DNA of 64,000 nucleotides from Mycobacterium florentinum. Its GTDB lineage: Bacteria; Actinomycetota; Actinomycetes; Mycobacteriales; Mycobacteriaceae. Of the stretch, positions 27,273-35,623 are shown in pieces. The notes under the pieces were generated by a model. That model did no database searches. It was not told where the DNA came from and was given only the letters and a program-made list of their open reading frames with translations. Location of the stretch: positions 6,138,001 through 6,202,000 of the forward strand of contig NZ_AP022576.1 in NCBI RefSeq assembly GCF_010730355.1, written 5' to 3'. How positions within the stretch are numbered: position 1 is the stretch's first letter; every line of letters starts with the position of its first letter. Position numbers and translations under genes: made by a program.

Positions 27273-28106
27273 CTACGCTCGTCGTTCTTCCACGGCATCG
27301 AGCGCCTGCCGTGCAGCACGCGGTGAGGTTTGGAGCCAGGCATGAATTCGTTCGGCCACCGACGCCCACTGGGGCTCGACCATCATGTTGTGGCCCATGC
27401 TGGGAAAGATCTCCGCTCGGGTGCGATAGGCACGCGCGGTGGCGTGGACTTCGCGCGGGGTGAAACACCCGTCGTCCTCGGCGCCCAGCACCAATACCGG
27501 GGTGTTGACGCGATCGGGTTTGGGCAGGTTGAGAAACAACATGTCGAGGAACCATCTGCCCGCATATTCTTCCCCCAAGGCCGCGGTGTAGCGCACCACG
27601 TCGTCCTGCGGCGTGTATCGGGAATAGAAATGCTCGCGGGCTAATTCGGGTGTGCCGCCTATTCCGTGTAAAGACTTGGTAGTCAGCAGGGTTCGTGCGG
27701 TGTGCCATGGGTGTCGCCTGCCGATGCGCAACATGAATCTGGTGACCCCGCTGGGCGGTGCGGAGGCAAGCAACACCGCGGCCGGTGCATCGTGTGACTC
27801 CAGGTACTTCTGCACGACGAAACCGCCCAGCGAGTGGCCGACCACGATCGGCGGGGTGGGCAGGTCGTTGGCGACGGATGCGACATCGTCGACGTAGTCG
27901 GCGATCGAACAAAAGAGATTTCGCTTCGGCTCGGCGCTCTTGCCGTGGCTGCGCAGGCTTAGCGCGAGCGACCGATAGCCCCGTTCGGCGAAGAAGTCCA
28001 GGAAGTGCTCGTCCCAATACCAGGCGCCGTGCCAGGCGCCGTGGACAAACACCACCGGTGGTTTTGTCGAATCGCGGCACGGTCCCTTTTCGATCACCTC
28101 AAGCAT
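27273..28106 (-). CDS. Alpha/beta hydrolase (serine esterase/lipase type)
   Basis: 277 aa. HGAWHGAWYW oxyanion region, nucleophile Ser in VVGHSLGGFV, acid in LGAEDDGCFTP and His in SMGHNMMVEP. A basic, possibly membrane-associated cap follows. Convergent with the TetR gene, 9 nt apart. Substrate unknown. Confidence 0.87.
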   Translation of the reverse strand: MLEVIEKGPCRDSTKPPVVFVHGAWHGAWYWDEHFLDFFAERGYRSLALSLRSHGKSAEPKRNLFCSIADYVDDVASVANDLPTPPIVVGHSLGGFVVQKYLESHDAPAAVLLASAPPSGVTRFMLRIGRRHPWHTARTLLTTKSLHGIGGTPELAREHFYSRYTPQDDVVRYTAALGEEYAGRWFLDMLFLNLPKPDRVNTPVLVLGAEDDGCFTPREVHATARAYRTRAEIFPSMGHNMMVEPQWASVAERIHAWLQTSPRAARQALDAVEERRA

Positions 28107-28174
28107 GGGCAGACTCCTTTGTCGCGCCTTGAGATTAGCTTCTGGCCACCCGCGACGAGGGAAAAAGGACGATA

Positions 28175-29062
28175 ATGGTGGTCGCCACCGAACCCGAGGA
28201 GTTGCCAGACGTGACGGTGGATTCGTCCGAACAGCGCACCCTGGTTTTGACGGCGTTTCCCGTCGAGGCCGATGAGGTGCTGTCCCACACCACGCTCGAG
28301 GCCGACCCCGTGGTGGTCGCCGACGGTCGGCATTTCTATCTCGGCTCGATCCGCGGCAAGAAGGTCATCGTGGCCATGACCGGCATCGGCCTGGTCAATG
28401 CGACCGATACCACCGAGACCGCGTTGACCTACTTCGCCAGCACCGTTGGCGCTGTGGTGTTTTCGGGTGTCGCGGGCGGTGCCGGGCGCACCGGCATCGC
28501 CGACGTCGCGATACCGGCACGCTGGACGCTGGACCACGGCAAGACGTTTCATCCGGTCGACGCCGGCATGTTGGCGGCGGCCGAGACCCTCTCCGTCACA
28601 CTGCAAAGCGCCAGACGGATGCGCCACGAGCCGCTGCTGCTGGTCGGTGGTGACGGCTGCAGCTACGACAACAACAACGGGCGAGCATTCCCGGGTATCC
28701 CGCACGGCGGCGGGGTGTTCGGCTGCCAGCCGCGAACGGCACCCGATCGCTCGTTCTTCTGCACCGGCAACTTCTTCAGGGCGGCGTGGCCGTGGCTGAG
28801 GCACGGCCTGATCAGCAACGCGAAGGTGGTGTCGGCGGCCGACCCGGCCTTCGATGCGACCGACAGCGAGACCGCCGCGGCGCAGGCCGTCGCGGATGCG
28901 CGTGGCGTGCCGTTTTTGGGGATCCGCGGAATGTCGGACGGCCCGGGTGATCCACTTCGCCTGCCGGGCTTCCCATTTCAGTTCTTCGTCTACAAGAAGG
29001 TCGCCGCGGTCAACGCCGCGCGCGTGACGGCGGCGTTTCTGCGGCGCTGGGCCGGCCCCTGA
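28175..29062 (+). CDS. Phosphorylase-superfamily nucleosidase (MTA/SAH nucleosidase-like)
   Basis: 295 aa. [11 protein letters not shown] start, then [32 protein letters not shown], and the base-binding [14 protein letters not shown] with the catalytic Asp of the PNP/UDP superfamily. It would cleave an N-glycosidic bond of a nucleoside. A Cys/Asn-rich insertion (GCSYDNNNG, near residue 165) is unlike E. coli MtnN, so the substrate may differ. Convergent with sseB, stops nearly touching. Confidence 0.75.
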   Translation: MVVATEPEELPDVTVDSSEQRTLVLTAFPVEADEVLSHTTLEADPVVVADGRHFYLGSIRGKKVIVAMTGIGLVNATDTTETALTYFASTVGAVVFSGVAGGAGRTGIADVAIPARWTLDHGKTFHPVDAGMLAAAETLSVTLQSARRMRHEPLLLVGGDGCSYDNNNGRAFPGIPHGGGVFGCQPRTAPDRSFFCTGNFFRAAWPWLRHGLISNAKVVSAADPAFDATDSETAAAQAVADARGVPFLGIRGMSDGPGDPLRLPGFPFQFFVYKKVAAVNAARVTAAFLRRWAGP

Positions 29063-29063
29063 T

Positions 29064-29918
29064 TTACTCGGCGCCGCGAGCGACGGGATGGGTTGGGTCC
29101 GAAGACCACTCGGACCACGACCCCGGATACAGCGCCGCCTCACATCCCATCGCCGCGAGAGCGGCGACCGCGATGGTTGCGGTCACGCCCGATCCGCAGT
29201 AGGCGCCCAACGGGGCGTCGCGATCGATGCCGCGGTCGGAGAGCTGCTGGGCGAGCGCGTAGTCACCGAGGAACGTGCCGTCGGCGGCCAGCACGGAGCC
29301 GCTGGGCAGATTCCGGGCCCCCGGGATGTGACCGGCGACGGCGTCGACGGGTTCGGTGTCGCCGCGATAACGTTCCGGCGCACGCGCGTCGAGCAGGGTC
29401 ACGACGCCCGCGCCGGCTTGTTCGGCCGTCAGGGTGGGCCGAGCACCGGCATACAGATCATTATGGGGCACAACGACATTGCCTGCCGCGGGGGTGACCC
29501 CGCCGGTCTCGAGGCCACGCCCGGCCGCCCGCCACGCGCCCAGTCCGCCGTCGAGGATGCGAACGTTCGCCAGGCCCGCCGCGGTCAGCACCCACCAGGC
29601 CCGCGCGGAACCCGCCCGATTCCAGTCGTCATAGACCACGACCAACGCGTCCTGCTGGACACCCCAGCGGCGGGCGGCGGCCTGCAGGCTTCGTCCCGAC
29701 GGCAGTGGGTGGCGGCCGCGACCGGTGACGGTGTGATCGCTGAGGTCGTCGTCGAGGGACACATAGACCGCGCCGGGGAGATGACCGTCGAGGTAGGCCG
29801 CTCGCCCGTCGGGCTCGTCGATGCGCCAACGGACATCCAATATGGTCGGCGGATCGTCGGCCTCGATCAGGTCGGCCAGCTCCGTGGCGGTGATCAGCAC
29901 CCGGTCGCGCGTTTCCAC
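29064..29918 (-). CDS. sseB: Thiosulfate/3-mercaptopyruvate sulfurtransferase (SseB)
   Basis: 284 aa, two rhodanese domains. The N-terminal inactive domain has ILDVRWRIDEPDG and VVVYDDWNRAGSARAWW; the C-terminal domain has LLDARAPERYRGD and the persulfide Cys in GAYCGSGVTA. Ends SWSEWSSDP, as in M. tuberculosis SseB (Rv2291), which it matches closely. Transfers sulfane sulfur from thiosulfate or mercaptopyruvate. Confidence 0.92.
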   Translation of the reverse strand: METRDRVLITATELADLIEADDPPTILDVRWRIDEPDGRAAYLDGHLPGAVYVSLDDDLSDHTVTGRGRHPLPSGRSLQAAARRWGVQQDALVVVYDDWNRAGSARAWWVLTAAGLANVRILDGGLGAWRAAGRGLETGGVTPAAGNVVVPHNDLYAGARPTLTAEQAGAGVVTLLDARAPERYRGDTEPVDAVAGHIPGARNLPSGSVLAADGTFLGDYALAQQLSDRGIDRDAPLGAYCGSGVTATIAVAALAAMGCEAALYPGSWSEWSSDPTHPVARGAE

Positions 29919-30029
29919 GGTCCACCTCCTCGTCGTCTCCGACGAGCCTAGTCCCCGGGCCGAAAGTGGCTCGGCTCAGCAAACAACGGCGTAGGGTCCG
30001 ATCATCACCGTCCGTCGATGGGAGGCTGC

Positions 30030-30494
30030 ATGGGCAACGTCTATCGAGCAGCGCTCGTGGCGGGCGTCGTGCTCGCGGTCGTGACGGCGATACCGGCCGA
30101 CGCGATGCCGAATACGCAATGCACGCTGGCGACTCCGGTGACCGAAGTGCACAGCCTGTCGCAGCTACCGCCGGCGCTCGTCAAACTCCTGCCACCCATC
30201 GCGGACATCGGCGCGCCGTTCAACAAGACGGATTCGGTCAACGATCCGACGTTGCCGTTCCGGCGGCTGATCCGGGCCGGCAACCGGGACGCCGACTGGT
30301 TCGTCTGGTACGAGCACGGCGGCGTGGGCTACTTCTGGCAAGCGGTGGTGGCGCGCGTCGTACCGGGCAGCCCGCCGGCGGTGATCGCGAATGCGGGAAC
30401 CATTACCGACACGCTGTGCAGTCTCACCGACGGCGCGTTCGCCGGCCACGTCCCGCCGTACCCGCCGGGCTCCTGGGGCGCTTCCGACTTCTAG
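30030..30494 (+). CDS. Secreted protein, unknown function
   Basis: 154 aa from ATG 30030 with GGAGG 4 nt upstream (ATG 30018 precedes that site). Signal peptide LVAGVVLAVVTAIPADA, cleavage near residue 26. The mature part has two Cys (NTQC, DTLC) and is rich in Pro and Trp (WFVWYEHGGVGYFWQAV). No known domain. Ends in a stem-loop shared with the convergent pimC gene. Confidence 0.75.
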   Translation: MGNVYRAALVAGVVLAVVTAIPADAMPNTQCTLATPVTEVHSLSQLPPALVKLLPPIADIGAPFNKTDSVNDPTLPFRRLIRAGNRDADWFVWYEHGGVGYFWQAVVARVVPGSPPAVIANAGTITDTLCSLTDGAFAGHVPPYPPGSWGASDF

Positions 30495-30520
30495 TGGCTA
30501 CGCGGCTTGCTTTGGCTCGC

Positions 30521-30578
30521 CGAACGTGGGTGATATGCACGAAAAGTGCTGGAATTGAGTGCATATCACCCACGCTCG
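30521..30578. terminator. 20-bp inverted repeat (one mismatch) between convergent genes
   Basis: CGAACGTGGGTGATATGCAC (30521-30540) pairs with 30559-30578 with a single mismatch around an 18-nt loop. CGAACGTG core once more. No T-run. Confidence 0.6.
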
Positions 30579-30647
30579 ACGTTGCTTGCGATGCCGCTGA
30601 ACGGTATAAGCGGCCAATCGCGGATTAACGACCCACGACGCTAGCGG

Positions 30648-31781
30648 CTACGCGGCGTCGTTGTCCGGCCCGTCGACGGCGGGTCCCAACGTCGCCAGCA
30701 TGCCGGCCGCTGCCCGCTGCCAGGTGAAGTTCTCCGCGCGGCGCCGCGCGGAGGTCCGACGGTGATATTCGGGCAGGCTGATGACCGTGCCGACGGCCCT
30801 GGCGATGGCCTCCGGGTGGTTGTCCGCCGACGCACCGCTGTCCGGGGTGATGATCTCGGTGAGCGCCGAGGTGCGGGACACCACGGCCGGCGTGCCACAG
30901 GCCAGCGATTCCAGCGCGGCCAACCCGAACGTTTCGTGCGGCCCCGGTGCCAGCGTGACGTCCGCCGAGGCCAGCAGCCCGGCGACGGTGTCCCGGTTGG
31001 AGACGAACCCGGTGAAGTCGATCGGCAGTCCGGTGGCCTGTCGCTGCAGCTTGGCCCGCATCGGTCCCTCGCCCATGACGACCAGTCGGGCGTCGACGCC
31101 GAAGTCGCACAGCGCGGCCAGCGCGTCGATGCTGCGATCCGCCCGCTTCTCCACCGACAACCGGCCGCAGTGCACCAGCAGCAGCTGCTCTGGGGTGGCC
31201 CATTGCCGGCGAACCAGGGGAGAGTGCCGACTCGGGTGGAAGGTCTTCAGGTCCACGCCCAGCGGCACGGTGACGACGTTCGTGGCGCCGATGCGGTCGA
31301 ATTCTTCGCGCGCGAAACCGGTAGTGCAGACGACGGTGTCGTAGTCGGCTGCGGTGCGGCCGTTGGCAAAATCGGCGAGGCTGCGCGCCGGCCGACGCGG
31401 AAGTATTTGGCCCGCAAGGCGATCCAGGCGTTCATGCGAAATCATTACGGTGGTGGCGCCGTGATCGCGACCCCACCGTCCCAGTGACCTCAGCGTGAGC
31501 CGGTCGGAAACTTCCAACGCGTCGGGTTGCAGTGCTTCCAGCAGCGCCTTGACCGGGCCCGGCATCACCGCGCGGTAACCACCGGTGAAGGGAATCAGCC
31601 AGGCGGGCATGGTGATTCGCACCACACCAGTCGGCAGCAGGGTACGTTCTGCGCGCGGACCAGGGACGATCAAAAACACTTCGTGGCCGCTGGCGCTGTA
31701 TTCGGCGCCCAATCGATCCACCGCGGTGCGAAGGCCGCCGGACCGCGGGCCATAGAAGTTAGCGACCTGTACAACGCGCAT
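30648..31781 (-). CDS. pimC: GT4-family alpha-mannosyltransferase (PimC)
   Basis: 377 aa from ATG 31781. GT-B fold: QVANFYGPRSGGLRTAVD at the N-terminus, then LLLVHCGRLSVEKRADRSIDAL, and donor-site E-x7-E in PHETFGLAALESLACGTP. The sequence follows M. tuberculosis CDC1551 PimC, which adds the third mannose to phosphatidylinositol mannosides on the cytoplasmic face. PimC is variable among M. tuberculosis strains. Reading frame intact here. Confidence 0.85.
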   Translation of the reverse strand: MRVVQVANFYGPRSGGLRTAVDRLGAEYSASGHEVFLIVPGPRAERTLLPTGVVRITMPAWLIPFTGGYRAVMPGPVKALLEALQPDALEVSDRLTLRSLGRWGRDHGATTVMISHERLDRLAGQILPRRPARSLADFANGRTAADYDTVVCTTGFAREEFDRIGATNVVTVPLGVDLKTFHPSRHSPLVRRQWATPEQLLLVHCGRLSVEKRADRSIDALAALCDFGVDARLVVMGEGPMRAKLQRQATGLPIDFTGFVSNRDTVAGLLASADVTLAPGPHETFGLAALESLACGTPAVVSRTSALTEIITPDSGASADNHPEAIARAVGTVISLPEYHRRTSARRRAENFTWQRAAAGMLATLGPAVDGPDNDAA

Positions 31782-32775
31782 AAGCTGAGGACACGTGGCG
31801 CTTGTGTGCACTCAACGATGCAGACCTGACGTGTGCCTTAACACTCCATGAATTCGGCTGATAGACGGCGGTAATGAGATTGGCTGTGCGTTCGCGGCGT
31901 TGAGTGTGCGGCTGCGGCGGCGAGTGTGCGTTCGCGGCGTTGGGTGTGCGGCTGCGGCTGCGACACGCCGAGCGGCCGCGCCCACGATGCACACGCAAAG
32001 CCGACGATGCGCACGCAAAGGCTAGGGCGTCTGCGATGACACGGCTTAACTCGTCGGACCCCGACTCGAGAATCGTCTGAATCGCCGCGGCCAGGTCGCT
32101 GCCGTCGTCGGAGAGCACCGGGGTACGGGTGCCCACCTGCGGGTGCCGGGCCGGCGCCCGGCCGTCGACGCGGAAGCCGTCGTAGAACCGCCACCCGCGC
32201 AGCCGTTCCCGCACGGCGGCGAGTTCGGGAAGGGCGTGCGGATTGGCATACTCGGCGAGCACGCTGCGGTACAACGGCAACGAGCGGCTCAGCTCGTCAA
32301 AACCGTTGCCGGAGTTGACGGCTTCGGCGAACCCCCGCGACCGGCGCACCAGCGTCGCGCTCGGCCGCAACACCGGCCCGGCGAACAACACCTCCCGTTT
32401 GATCTCGGGATCGCGGGCAAAGACGGACTTGCCCGCCGACTGTGGGAGGCCCAGGTCGACCAGATATCCGAAATCGTGTGCAGCGAAGCCCATTTCGAGC
32501 GATACCGGCCGGGTGTGGACCGCGCCTTCGGTCCGCTGCGTGCGCCGCGCGCCATCCAGTCGCTCGGGCCCGGCCCACAGCACCGATTGCAGCCCGCCCT
32601 CGCGGGCCAGCGAGCCGATGACCTCGCCGCGGCCGCAATCCGCCAGCAGCCGCAGCGCGCGGTATACCGACGACTTTCCCGCGCCGTTGGCCCCGGTGAT
32701 GATCGACAGCCGCCCCAGCGGCAGGATGACCTCGCGCAGCGACCGGTATCCGCGGGTGGCGACCGTCTGCAACAT
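31759..32775 (-). CDS. AAA-family (RecF/SMC-like) ATPase, 3'-truncated, probably non-functional
   Basis: 338 aa open frame. The first 255 or so residues are a real AAA_21-type ATPase: TRGYRSLREVILPLGRLSIITGANGAGKSS-type start with Walker A (GANGAGKS, residue 28 on). After IADALAF (near 32.03 kb) the frame runs into low-complexity repeat DNA and reads Ser/Arg/Ala-rich nonsense. The expected signature, Walker B and His switch are absent. The tail also overlaps the pimC start by 23 nt. Best explained by a deletion of the 3' part. Confidence 0.7.
   Translation of the reverse strand: MLQTVATRGYRSLREVILPLGRLSIITGANGAGKSSVYRALRLLADCGRGEVIGSLAREGGLQSVLWAGPERLDGARRTQRTEGAVHTRPVSLEMGFAAHDFGYLVDLGLPQSAGKSVFARDPEIKREVLFAGPVLRPSATLVRRSRGFAEAVNSGNGFDELSRSLPLYRSVLAEYANPHALPELAAVRERLRGWRFYDGFRVDGRAPARHPQVGTRTPVLSDDGSDLAAAIQTILESGSDELSRVIADALAFACASSALRVHRGRGRSACRSRSRTPNAANAHSPPQPHTQRRERTANLITAVYQPNSWSVKAHVRSASLSAHKRHVSSAYARCTGR
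31885..32020. repeat. 20-bp-period imperfect tandem repeats
   Basis: A 40-bp unit occurs twice (31885-31924, 31925-31964) with three or so mismatches. Each unit is itself two 20-bp halves beginning TGTGCG. After a short gap, ACGATGCRCACGCAAAG occurs at 31984-32000 and 32004-32020, again 20 bp apart. It lies in the degenerate 3' end of the ATPase gene. Confidence 0.7.
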
Positions 32776-32809
32776 GTCGCCGACTGTACGGTCAACGTCC
32801 GACGCGTTG

Positions 32810-34396
32810 TCAGTTGTCGGCGGTGTCGAGCAGTTGCACCTCTTCGAGATCCATCTCGGCCTGCAACTCGCGCAGCACGATGTCGTCGATGACCCGTTGA
32901 TTGCGCAGCCTGGTGACGGCCCGGCGCTTGTGCTCGAGCACTCCGAGGCGCACCCGTCGCACCAACTCGTTGCGCTCGCTCAAGGTGTTCGTCGAATCGT
33001 CGCCGTTCTCCGCGATCAGCGCGGCGTGCTCTTCGTATTCCTTTTGCAAGCGGGCCAACAGCTTTGGGCTGGCTCCGAGCTCGGCGGCCACCACGGGTAA
33101 GGCCTCGAGGGCCGCTTGAGTCCCGCGACAGCGGGCCAGCTGCAGTTCGCTGGCGTACGCGACATCGTCGGGCATCCGCGCCCAGCGAACGACCGCGGGC
33201 AGCGTGATGCCTTGGACCAGGACGGTCGTGAGGATGACGACGACCACGATGAAGATCAGCAGGCTGCGGTCGGGGAACGGCGCGCCGCTCAGCGTGGTCG
33301 TCGGCACGGCGAGTGCGGCCGCCAGCGATACGGCGCCGCGGAATCCGGCCCAGGCGGTCACGAAGCGCTGGCGGAACGGCACCCGGCGTTCACGCTGCAC
33401 CTGGCGGCGGTCGATCAGGCGCAGCAACAGCGTGGTGATCTCGCCCCAGAAAATCCGGGACAGGACGACTACGGCGGTGACGGCGAGGGCGATGAACAGT
33501 GCGTGGCGGATGCCGCCGTCGACGCCGTTGATGCCGCGCACCGCGCCCGGGATCTGCACCCCGACGAACACCCACAGCGAACCGTTGATCAGGAATGTCG
33601 CCATGTCCCAGAATCCGTAGGACAGCAGCCGGGAGCGGGCGCGGATCACCAGCGGCCCTGCGTAGGCGAGCACCAGGGCCGATACCAGGACCGCGACCAC
33701 GCCGCTGCAGCCCAACGCTTGGGCCAGCAGGAACGCCGCGAACGGCGTCAGCAGGCTCATGGCTCCTTCTTCTTGTGGTGCGTCGATCCGCTTGCGCGCC
33801 AGGGTCACCAGCCCGCCGACCAGCAGCCCGACCGCGATACCGCCGAAGTAGGAGGTGACGAAGCGAAGGACCAGATCGGGCGGGCTGATCTCGGCGCCGC
33901 CGACGGCGACGTGCACGGTCACGAAGAACAGCACCAGCGCCGTTCCGTCGTTGATGAGGCTTTCGCCGCGCAGCACGGTGAGCGTGCGGCGCGGCAACTT
34001 TTTCGCCAGGCCGGCGACGGCGGCGGCGTCGGTGGGGGAGAGCACGGCGCCCAGGACCGCGGCGGTGTGGGATTCCATGCCCAGGGCGCGCGCCGTCCAG
34101 GACACGCCGAGCGCGGTCACGATCACCAGAAGGACGCTCAACAAGACGATGATCCGGGCATTTGCCCGCAGCTCCCGGATGCTGGTGCCCAGGCCCTCCC
34201 AGTAGAGGATGGCCGGCAAGAACAGCAGCAGGACGATCTCGCCGTTGATGTGGATATGCGCGAAGGCCGGGATCAGGCCTAGCAGCGTGCCGAGAAAAAT
34301 GAGCAACACCGGCGGGCCCACCCGATAGCGCCGGCCCAGCACCGTTCCGACGATGACGGCCGACACGAGCGCAACGATGACTTCGAGCCCAAACAC
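32810..34396 (-). CDS. yjcE: Na+/H+ antiporter, CPA1 family (YjcE)
   Basis: 528 aa with about 12 membrane helices. Ion-site motifs LSPTDAAAVAGL and RGESLINDGTALVLF are visible, and AGFRGAVSLAAALA supplies the late conserved Arg. A hydrophilic, helical C-terminal tail of about 120 residues (LQKEYEEHAALIAENG) is cytoplasmic, possibly regulatory. Corresponds to M. tuberculosis Rv2287. It exchanges cytoplasmic Na+ (or K+) for protons. Confidence 0.9.
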   Translation of the reverse strand: MFGLEVIVALVSAVIVGTVLGRRYRVGPPVLLIFLGTLLGLIPAFAHIHINGEIVLLLFLPAILYWEGLGTSIRELRANARIIVLLSVLLVIVTALGVSWTARALGMESHTAAVLGAVLSPTDAAAVAGLAKKLPRRTLTVLRGESLINDGTALVLFFVTVHVAVGGAEISPPDLVLRFVTSYFGGIAVGLLVGGLVTLARKRIDAPQEEGAMSLLTPFAAFLLAQALGCSGVVAVLVSALVLAYAGPLVIRARSRLLSYGFWDMATFLINGSLWVFVGVQIPGAVRGINGVDGGIRHALFIALAVTAVVVLSRIFWGEITTLLLRLIDRRQVQRERRVPFRQRFVTAWAGFRGAVSLAAALAVPTTTLSGAPFPDRSLLIFIVVVVILTTVLVQGITLPAVVRWARMPDDVAYASELQLARCRGTQAALEALPVVAAELGASPKLLARLQKEYEEHAALIAENGDDSTNTLSERNELVRRVRLGVLEHKRRAVTRLRNQRVIDDIVLRELQAEMDLEEVQLLDTADN

Positions 34397-34487
34397 GAGC
34401 CCATCCTGCCGTACGAGACGGCGTCTGGTTACCTGGGCCGAAATACGTCACAAACACGTAATGGCGCAACGGGTTCGATGAGCTGCC

Positions 34488-35573
34488 CTACGAGCAGTCG
34501 CAGCAGCCGCCGCAATCACAGCAGTCGCCGCAGTCGCAGCAGCAGTCGCAGCCATCGCAGCAGCAGACGCAGGAGCCGTCGCCGCGGCCGCCCTTGCGCT
34601 TCACGCCCGCGCCGGGTGTTTCTTCGGGGATTTCGCCCATCGGGTAACCGGCCCCGACGGGCTGATTGCCGAAGTTGATGGGCTCCTGCTGGCCGTGCGG
34701 GGTGCCGCAGGTGGTGTGGCCGGACCGGCTGAAGGTGCGCGAGATCGCGCGTCGCACCTCGCGGGTCAGTAACTTGTTGGCCAGCCGGCCGTCGGTGAAT
34801 TCGACGTCGGCCAGCGCCAATTCGATGCCGAGTGCCGCGTCGTCGCACAGTGCGCGGGCCTGGTCCATCGGAGTTTCGGTGGCGGCCAACGGGTTCCACT
34901 TGCCGCGGGCCAGGTCGTCGTCGTAGTCCTCGACCGCGTCGAGCAGGTGCGCCACCCGCCCGAACAGCCGACCGATCTCGCGCAGCGGCGCCTGATTGTC
35001 GGGGCGGCCGGCCAGCACCGCGGTGTAGGCGAATGCCTCGGCGACCGCGGTTTCGGTGGGCTCGGTCACCAGCAGCAGCGAGCTGCCCGGCCCGGCCGTC
35101 GCCTCGAGCTCGGCCTGGCGGTCCATCGCCGCGACGAGCACGCCCGTGTCGAAGCCCAGGGTGTGACCGGTGTCCGTGCCCTGGCGCACCCAGCGCTCGG
35201 CGATGCGTCGTGCGGCCGGTCGGATGCCGGCCGCCCCGACCACGCCGTCGTGGTCGTCGACGTGATCGCGGACCCGCGCCGCGGCCAGGGCCAGCGACAC
35301 GACGGCGGCCAGTCGCGCGCAGTCGCCGGTGGCCACATCGGCGCGACGCATGCCGCGCCCCGGGCAGGGCCCGGCCTTGCGGCGGGTGGGCTGCTCGGGT
35401 GACTGCGCTTCGACCAGAAGCGAGACCACCAGGCCGTCGTAGTTGGTGGCTATCCGCGCGGACTGGCCGTAGTCGTCGCGCAGGGCCAGGCACAATCCGC
35501 ACAATTGAGCGGTCCAGGCTGCTGCGAGCTCGCTGCCAAGTCGATGACGGCAGGGCCGGATGATGCCAAACAT
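34488..35573 (-). CDS. DUF5685-family protein with cysteine-rich tail
   Basis: 361 aa from ATG 35573 (MFGIIRPCRHRLGSEL...CGLCLALRDDYGQ, the DUF5685 start). The body is helical and Asp/Arg rich (LLDAVEDYDDDLARGKWNPL), reminiscent of helical prenyl-transfer folds but unproven. The tail (about 27 residues) holds 15 cysteines in CxCCC/DCCC patterns, suited to metal binding. The gene follows a MauE-thioredoxin gene by 50 nt on the same strand, suggesting a shared redox role. Confidence 0.8.
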   Translation of the reverse strand: MFGIIRPCRHRLGSELAAAWTAQLCGLCLALRDDYGQSARIATNYDGLVVSLLVEAQSPEQPTRRKAGPCPGRGMRRADVATGDCARLAAVVSLALAAARVRDHVDDHDGVVGAAGIRPAARRIAERWVRQGTDTGHTLGFDTGVLVAAMDRQAELEATAGPGSSLLLVTEPTETAVAEAFAYTAVLAGRPDNQAPLREIGRLFGRVAHLLDAVEDYDDDLARGKWNPLAATETPMDQARALCDDAALGIELALADVEFTDGRLANKLLTREVRRAISRTFSRSGHTTCGTPHGQQEPINFGNQPVGAGYPMGEIPEETPGAGVKRKGGRGDGSCVCCCDGCDCCCDCGDCCDCGGCCDCS

Positions 35574-35623
35574 CTCACTGAAGCTACCGGACGTCCAGCA
35601 AACATGGGGACCGAAACGCTGGC

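Noticed and set aside
31885..32020. CRISPR array
   Set aside because: Units are 20 bp, contiguous and without unique spacers or cas genes.
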